Shown here in pieces: positions 5,392 to 8,351 of a stretch of DNA of 8,351 nt; positions within the stretch are counted from its first letter, which is position 1; the number at the start of each line of letters is the position of its first letter. Origin of the DNA: Patescibacteria group bacterium (GTDB lineage Bacteria > Patescibacteriota > Minisyncoccia > Phycocordibacterales > SBAW01). The translations under genes were made by a program, and so were the position numbers. The stretch lies in the NCBI GenBank assembly GCA_028866155.1, contig JAGWIT010000038.1, positions 1 to 8,351 on the forward strand. The letters are read 5' to 3'. A model generated the notes under the pieces. The model did no database searches. It worked only from the letters and a program-made list of their open reading frames with translations, and was not told the DNA's origin.

Positions 5392-6081
5392 ATGGAAATC
5401 GACCTTCTGATGTTGGGAAAATTTCTCCGCCGTCTCAGAACAATAGGCGCCATACAAGTTGACGTGACACCGGGCGGGGGTTTCCGGCTCCGTTCTCATG
5501 AGGACGACCCTTTCGCTCCTCTTTCGCCTATCTCCTTCGAGTTTGCAACCGCCAGAAGCCCAAAACCAGGGCCTCTCGGCCAATATGAGGTGGAGGAGAT
5601 AGGAAAATTCCTCTGGCAGAGAGCGCACGAGCATAACCTGCTCTTCCCCGGCGTGGCGGGAGTCCCACACGGCGGCACCGCGCTTGCCCGCGCGTACCAA
5701 GCACAGGCGTATCATGCGACCGGTGCCACTATTCAACTCCTGACGCTCGGCAAATTTTCTGAAGAGAGCGGCAAACAACACGTCGGCCGGGTGCTCAAAC
5801 GCCAAGACCTGCCCCGAGGCGAGCGCGTCCTCATCATCGAAGACACGGTTACAAAAGGAGGGCGCGTGGAGGAGACGGTCGAGCAAGTGCGGCTTGAGGG
5901 AGACAAGGTTACTCATGCGCTTGTGTTTCTCGACCGACAGCAAAGAGCGGCGGCAAACCTTTCGAAAATCGGCGTGATGCTCTACCCCGTCGCCACCATG
6001 GACATGGTGCTCAACCCCGCCGTGGGCGTCGTCACGGCGCAGGAGGCCGAAGTGATCCATGGGTACCTGCAAAACGCCTAA
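5392..6081 (+). CDS. pyrE: Orotate phosphoribosyltransferase (PyrE-like)
   Basis: Joins orotate to PRPP to give OMP, the substrate of PyrF encoded just upstream. 229 residues. The PRPP-binding motif is VLIIEDTVTKGGR (146-158), with the paired acidic residues E150-D151. Upstream is a FPGVAGVPHGGTALA segment (85-99), matching the orotate-PRTase FD.IAGVP.GG pattern. The stretch 118-145 would hold the flexible catalytic loop and its Lys residues. The loop reads TKGGR where most orotate PRTases have TTGGS or TTGGT, so another orotate-like PRTase specificity is possible, but the pyrF neighbour favours orotate. It has its own candidate promoter, leader and terminator, so it seems monocistronic. The start follows the AAGGAG at 5379. 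Confidence 0.85.
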   Translation: MEIDLLMLGKFLRRLRTIGAIQVDVTPGGGFRLRSHEDDPFAPLSPISFEFATARSPKPGPLGQYEVEEIGKFLWQRAHEHNLLFPGVAGVPHGGTALARAYQAQAYHATGATIQLLTLGKFSEESGKQHVGRVLKRQDLPRGERVLIIEDTVTKGGRVEETVEQVRLEGDKVTHALVFLDRQQRAAANLSKIGVMLYPVATMDMVLNPAVGVVTAQEAEVIHGYLQNA

Positions 6082-6087
6082 GCTAGG

Positions 6088-6124
6088 ATGCGCCGGCCAA
6101 CAGACCGGCGCATTTTTCTTTTTC
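6088..6124 (+). terminator. Intrinsic terminator after pyrE
   Basis: Perfect 9-bp stem ATGCGCCGG (6088-6096) with CCGGCGCAT (6105-6113), 8-base loop, then TTTTCTTTTTCT. It begins 6 bases after the pyrE stop and closes the pyr region before miaA. Confidence 0.9.
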
Positions 6125-6135
6125 TAAAATCGCAG

Positions 6136-6141
6136 TAGATT
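6136..6141 (+). promoter_or_regulatory. -10 box of miaA, leaderless spacing
   Basis: TAGATT is followed by 6 bases (GAACCT) and then the miaA ATG, the same spacing as at rel and parB. No Shine-Dalgarno is present. A second -10-like TAAAAT lies at 6125-6130. The T-rich tail of the pyrE terminator occupies the -35 region. Confidence 0.45.
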
Positions 6142-6147
6142 GAACCT

Positions 6148-7098
6148 ATGCGCAAGCAAAAACTTATCGCCGTCGTGGGGCCTACCTCATCGGGCAAGAC
6201 GGCCCTCGGCATTTGGCTTGCCAAAAAAATCGGCGGCGAAATCATTTCGGCCGATTCTCGGCAGGTGTATAAAGGCCTCAATCTCGGCACCGGCAAGGCG
6301 ACCCCGCAAGAGATGCAGGGCGTCCCTCACCATTTGCTTAATGTCGCCAATCCTAAGCGGCAGTTTAGCGCCGACGATTTCACTCGCCTAGGCCAAAAAG
6401 CAATCACTTTGATATATCAAAGCGGCCGTTTGCCTATCATCGTCGGCGGCACGGGGTTTTATGTCGACGCACTGCTCGGGCGGCTCACGCTCCCCAACGT
6501 ACCGCCCAACCCTCGGCTGCGTAAGCAGCTTGATAAAAAAGACGCGCGCGAGCTTTTTTTGCAACTCAAAAAACTTGACCCGGCGCGGGCAAAAACGATT
6601 GAGCCTAACCACAAGCGGCGGCTGATACGCGCGATTGAGATCGCTCGCGCAATTGGCGTCGGAACAAAGCCCTCCTCTTCACCCTCGAGGACTCGGCGTT
6701 CAGATCCAGGCCTTGCTCCTTTGTCTCGCTATGATGTCCTGTGGCTCGGGCTCAATCCTGCGCCTGAAACACTCAAAAAAAATATTCATGCGCGTCTGCG
6801 CGCCAGAATCAAGGCCGGGATGATAGCCGAAGCGCGAACGTTGCACGCAAAAGGCCTCTCCTACAAGCGCATGGAGGAGCTGGGTCTCGAGTACAAGTCA
6901 CTCGCCCTTTTGCTGCAAAATAAAGTAACAAAAGAAGAATGTATGGAAAGCCTGGAACGCGCAATACAACACTACGCCAAACGCCAGGTGCGCTGGTTTA
7001 AACGCAATCCGGATATACGGTGGATTAAAAACCCGCCGGGAAGTCGGGCAGGAAAATCCGAAGCCCTGCGCCTCTCCAAAAAATTTATTGCGAAGTAG
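6148..7098 (+). CDS. miaA: tRNA dimethylallyltransferase
   Basis: Adds the dimethylallyl group to A37 of tRNAs reading codons that start with U. Both tRNAs in this window are of that kind (Leu-CAA and Trp-CCA, each with A37), so both are plausible substrates. 316 residues, normal family length. Motifs: Walker A GPTSSGKT (11-18), DSRQVYKGL (36-44), LGTGKATPQEMQGVPHHLL (46-64), GGTGFY (100-105), KRRLIRAIEIARA before residue 170, LEYKSLA in place of the usual IGYKEL, and YAKRQVRWFKRN (276-287). A Ser/Arg/Pro-rich loop (about 172-194) ahead of YDVLWLGL is roughly 9 residues longer than in E. coli MiaA. The last 14 bases overlap the convergent membrane-protein gene. The ATG is 6 bases after a -10 box. 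Confidence 0.95.
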   Translation: MRKQKLIAVVGPTSSGKTALGIWLAKKIGGEIISADSRQVYKGLNLGTGKATPQEMQGVPHHLLNVANPKRQFSADDFTRLGQKAITLIYQSGRLPIIVGGTGFYVDALLGRLTLPNVPPNPRLRKQLDKKDARELFLQLKKLDPARAKTIEPNHKRRLIRAIEIARAIGVGTKPSSSPSRTRRSDPGLAPLSRYDVLWLGLNPAPETLKKNIHARLRARIKAGMIAEARTLHAKGLSYKRMEELGLEYKSLALLLQNKVTKEECMESLERAIQHYAKRQVRWFKRNPDIRWIKNPPGSRAGKSEALRLSKKFIAK

Positions 7099-7624
7099 AT
7101 GCTTGCCCTGAGCTTGCTCGCAGTGAGCTTGTCGAACCTATCGAAGAGGTAGACTCCGCTCCGCGCTCAAACTGCGTGATAAGCCACTGATCGCCGGTCT
7201 TCTCAAGCGTCAGCTTCACCGGATACTGCGCCGCGATGCCGCCGTGCGCGACCTCGTTGCTGGTTATCTCAATGACCGAGCCCTCGACGACATACGAGCC
7301 GTCTTGCCTGAGCGTCATGCTGTCAACCTGGATGCGGTCGGGCCAGGGGCTCGACACCGCCCGGCCGGGCGCTTGGACCGGGTTATTTTCCCACTGCATC
7401 AAGAGCGGCGCCGCGACATACGGCGAGTAGCCGGCGCCTATTTCATCCTTGGCGTCGGGGGCAGTGAGCGAGACTTTCCCAAGGGTTGAGCCAAACTGGT
7501 TGATAACGGTTGATACCGATGAGCTGTCATTAATGGCGGCCGTGTGGTGCGCCTGCCCGTACCAATATGCGCCTACGAGTACGGCAGCGACCAGCACAAG
7601 CACGGCGATGATATTCCTCCACAT
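7085..7624 (-). CDS. Membrane-anchored protein with extracytoplasmic domain, unknown function
   Basis: 179 residues. The N-terminus MWRN is followed by a hydrophobic helix (about 5-21, Ala/Val/Leu-rich) with no lipobox Cys, so it is probably an uncleaved anchor with the rest outside the membrane. A Ser-rich linker (about 32-50) leads to a compact alpha+beta region (66-153) with YSPYVAAPLLMQWENNP, PGRAVSSPWPDRI, VEGSVIEITS and KTGDQWLI. These resemble small extracytoplasmic domains I recall from uncharacterised Clostridia proteins. The strand-rich end ending in WLI could suit an NTF2-like or cystatin-like fold, but this is a guess. The last ~24 residues are Ser/Thr-rich and come from a repeat-like DNA segment. 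The start lies 8 bases after TATACT. It follows tRNA-Trp on the same strand. Confidence 0.8.
   Translation of the reverse strand: MWRNIIAVLVLVAAVLVGAYWYGQAHHTAAINDSSSVSTVINQFGSTLGKVSLTAPDAKDEIGAGYSPYVAAPLLMQWENNPVQAPGRAVSSPWPDRIQVDSMTLRQDGSYVVEGSVIEITSNEVAHGGIAAQYPVKLTLEKTGDQWLITQFERGAESTSSIGSTSSLRASSGQASTSQ
7101..7150. repeat. Interspersed repeat-like segment in the 3' end of the membrane-protein gene
   Basis: The plus strand carries TGAGCTTG twice (7109-7116 and 7124-7131, period 15) and TCGAA twice (7132-7136 and 7141-7145). Strings such as CTGAGCTTGTCGAA are, from memory, common short interspersed repeats in many bacterial genomes, including Parcubacteria. Read on the minus strand it encodes the tail SIGSTSSLRASSGQAST. 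It starts three bases after the miaA stop codon. A small GCTC/GAGC hairpin (7117-7120 with 7125-7128 region) is possible. Confidence 0.4.
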
Positions 7625-7632
7625 AAGACACC

Positions 7633-7638
7633 AGTATA
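7633..7638 (-). promoter_or_regulatory. -10 box of the membrane-protein gene
   Basis: TATACT on the minus strand, 8 bases before the ATG at 7624, predicts a leader of only about 0-2 bases. The region 16-18 bases upstream is T-rich (TTTTTC) rather than a good -35. No Shine-Dalgarno is seen. Confidence 0.45.
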
Positions 7639-7679
7639 CCGCGAATAGCGATATAGAAAAAATGAAACGCTCACGAATG

Positions 7680-7750
7680 CGGGCGATGAGGGAATCGAAC
7701 CCCCAATAACGGTTTTGGAGACCGTTGTTATACCATTTAACTAATCGCCC
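7680..7750 (-). tRNA. tRNA-Trp (anticodon CCA)
   Basis: 71 bases. Acceptor GGGCGAT pairs with ATCGCCC, and the discriminator is G as in other bacterial tRNA-Trp. The anticodon stem ACGGT/ACCGT encloses CTCCAAA, giving CCA. The T arm is GGGGG-TTCGATT-CCCTC with one G-T pair. CCA is not encoded at the 3' end (CAT follows). It lies 29 bases after the rpmG stop on the same strand, probably on one transcript. Confidence 0.95.
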
Positions 7751-7752
7751 AC

Positions 7753-7765
7753 GGGCCGCCGGCCC
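7753..7765. other. Small GC hairpin between rpmG and tRNA-Trp
   Basis: GGGCC (7753-7757) and GGCCC (7761-7765) form a 5-bp stem with a 3-base loop, and no T tract follows on the minus strand. It is therefore not a standard terminator. It may be a processing signal or a minor structure in a joint rpmG/tRNA transcript. Confidence 0.3.
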
Positions 7766-7779
7766 AGAGGTTTAGAGTA

Positions 7780-7938
7780 CTACTTTTTGGCCTCTTTGTG
7801 CACGGTTTGAGCCCGGCACCATTTGCACCATTTTTTAAGCTCTATCTTGCGCTCGACTTTCTTTTTATTTTTGGAGCTCCAATAGTTAATGCGCTTGCAT
7901 TTTTGGCATTGGAGCTTTATCAAACGGTCTTGTGACAT
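7780..7938 (-). CDS. rpmG: Large ribosomal subunit protein bL33
   Basis: 52 residues: MSQDRLIKLQCQKCKRINYW and onward. L33 sits at the large-subunit E-site region. The pattern KLxCxxC-(K)RxNY ... KNKKxxxxRxELKKWCxWC ... xTVHKE matches the family. Two Cys pairs (C11/C14 and C38/C41) make it the zinc-binding form. It ends in Lys residues. The ATG is 8 bases after a good -10 box. It is followed by tRNA-Trp, an order common in bacteria, where secE and nusG usually come next; here a membrane protein of unknown function comes next. Confidence 0.95.
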   Translation of the reverse strand: MSQDRLIKLQCQKCKRINYWSSKNKKKVERKIELKKWCKWCRAQTVHKEAKK

Positions 7939-7946
7939 GTGAAAGG

Positions 7947-7975
7947 ACTATACCCTACAACCCTTTTTTGCGCAA
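7947..7975 (-). promoter_or_regulatory. Promoter of rpmG/tRNA-Trp
   Basis: Minus strand TTGCGC (7975-7970), a 17-base spacer, then TATAGT (7952-7947), 8 bases before the rpmG ATG. This is the best sigma70-type match in the window. The predicted start is within about two bases of the ATG. The -35 abuts the stop codon of the upstream gene. Confidence 0.65.
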
Positions 7976-7976
7976 C

Positions 7977-8351
7977 CTAGAGCTTGGTCGCCCCTGCACA
8001 AAAGCTGAAGCCGAGGTTCGTACCTGCGTACACTTGGTTGACCCGATACGGCGTGCTGATGATGTAGCGAAGCGAGCACATCTGGTCTTGAGTTAGAGAA
8101 AAATGCGTCATGAGGTAGGACTCAACAGTGCTTCGCGTTGCAGCGAGCGGCTCTTGCAAAAGCGAAATGGTGAACGACTGGTTGGAATCGTCATAGGCGA
8201 TGAGATAGGGCGGATTGTCGCTTGCCGTCGGGTCGGTCACGCCTTCGTACGGATGATAGCCGAGGTAGTAGGTATTTTTATTGATGGGGTCCTTCACTGT
8301 CGCAGAGTCGCTTTTGACTCGGTCCTGCAGAGTTTGAGTGGTGGCGCCCGT
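7977..8351 (-). CDS. C-terminal part of a secreted or pilin-like protein; 5' end outside window
   Basis: The frame is open to the right edge, so 124 residues and the stop are visible; the GTG at 8297 is an internal Val. Features: repeated Tyr in NTYYLGYHPYEG, an Asp/Asn/Ser-rich strand region (YLIAYDDSNQSFTISLL), the segment LTQDQMCSLRYIISTPYRVNQVY, and an ending with NLGFSFCAGATKL. Two Cys residues 29 positions apart could form a disulfide, fitting an extracellular location. From memory, endings with a Cys before a TPY segment and FSFCxGA near the C-terminus occur in pilin-like or hypothetical secreted proteins of Parcubacteria. The N-terminal methylation or signal region that would test this lies outside the window. 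Function not assigned. Confidence 0.7.
   Translation of the reverse strand, partial: TGATTQTLQDRVKSDSATVKDPINKNTYYLGYHPYEGVTDPTASDNPPYLIAYDDSNQSFTISLLQEPLAATRSTVESYLMTHFSLTQDQMCSLRYIISTPYRVNQVYAGTNLGFSFCAGATKL

Noticed and set aside
5338..6072. Long minus-strand reading frame opposite pyrE
   Set aside because: It has no recognisable protein features, and the plus strand encodes a clear PRTase with Shine-Dalgarno and terminator.
7931..7946. parS-like sequence near the rpmG start (TTTCAC-ATG-TCA)
   Set aside because: Only one half resembles the parS palindrome and it contains the rpmG start codon; the symmetry is poor.

Overview
The window looks like a piece of a compact bacterial chromosome, most likely from the Candidate Phyla Radiation (Patescibacteria, Parcubacteria-like). 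This is inferred from very tight gene packing, a Rel protein that stops just after its TGS domain, start codons sitting 6-8 bases downstream of -10 boxes with no Shine-Dalgarno (leaderless mRNAs), a right-edge protein resembling Parcubacteria pilin-like families, and short in-frame repeat-like inserts recalled from that group. No database search was possible, so this placement is a judgement.

Layout. Plus strand, 1-2655: the 3' part of topA (DNA topoisomerase I), then a short bifunctional (p)ppGpp synthetase/hydrolase (rel). Minus strand, 4433-2656: tRNA-Leu(CAA), parB, and an AT-rich histidine phosphatase gene whose stop codon abuts that of rel. Plus strand, 4518-7098: pyrF with a strong Shine-Dalgarno and terminator, pyrE with its own promoter and a foldable 5' leader, an intrinsic terminator, and miaA. 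Minus strand, 8351-7085: the 3' end of a secreted or pilin-like protein, rpmG (ribosomal protein L33), tRNA-Trp(CCA), and a membrane-anchored protein of unknown function whose last codons overlap the end of miaA.

How the genes fit together. Most are housekeeping: DNA topology (topA), stringent response (rel), chromosome segregation (parB), tRNA supply and modification (two tRNAs, miaA), and a ribosomal protein. pyrE and pyrF are the last two enzymes of UMP synthesis. They are the only genes here with clear Shine-Dalgarno sequences and intrinsic terminators, whereas rel, parB, miaA, rpmG and the membrane protein gene look leaderless. The pyrE leader can fold into a compact three-helix junction that pairs the whole Shine-Dalgarno. 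It is the best candidate in the window for an undescribed regulatory element.

No CRISPR array, transposase, phage gene or rRNA was seen. No stretch over 300 bases lacks a gene.
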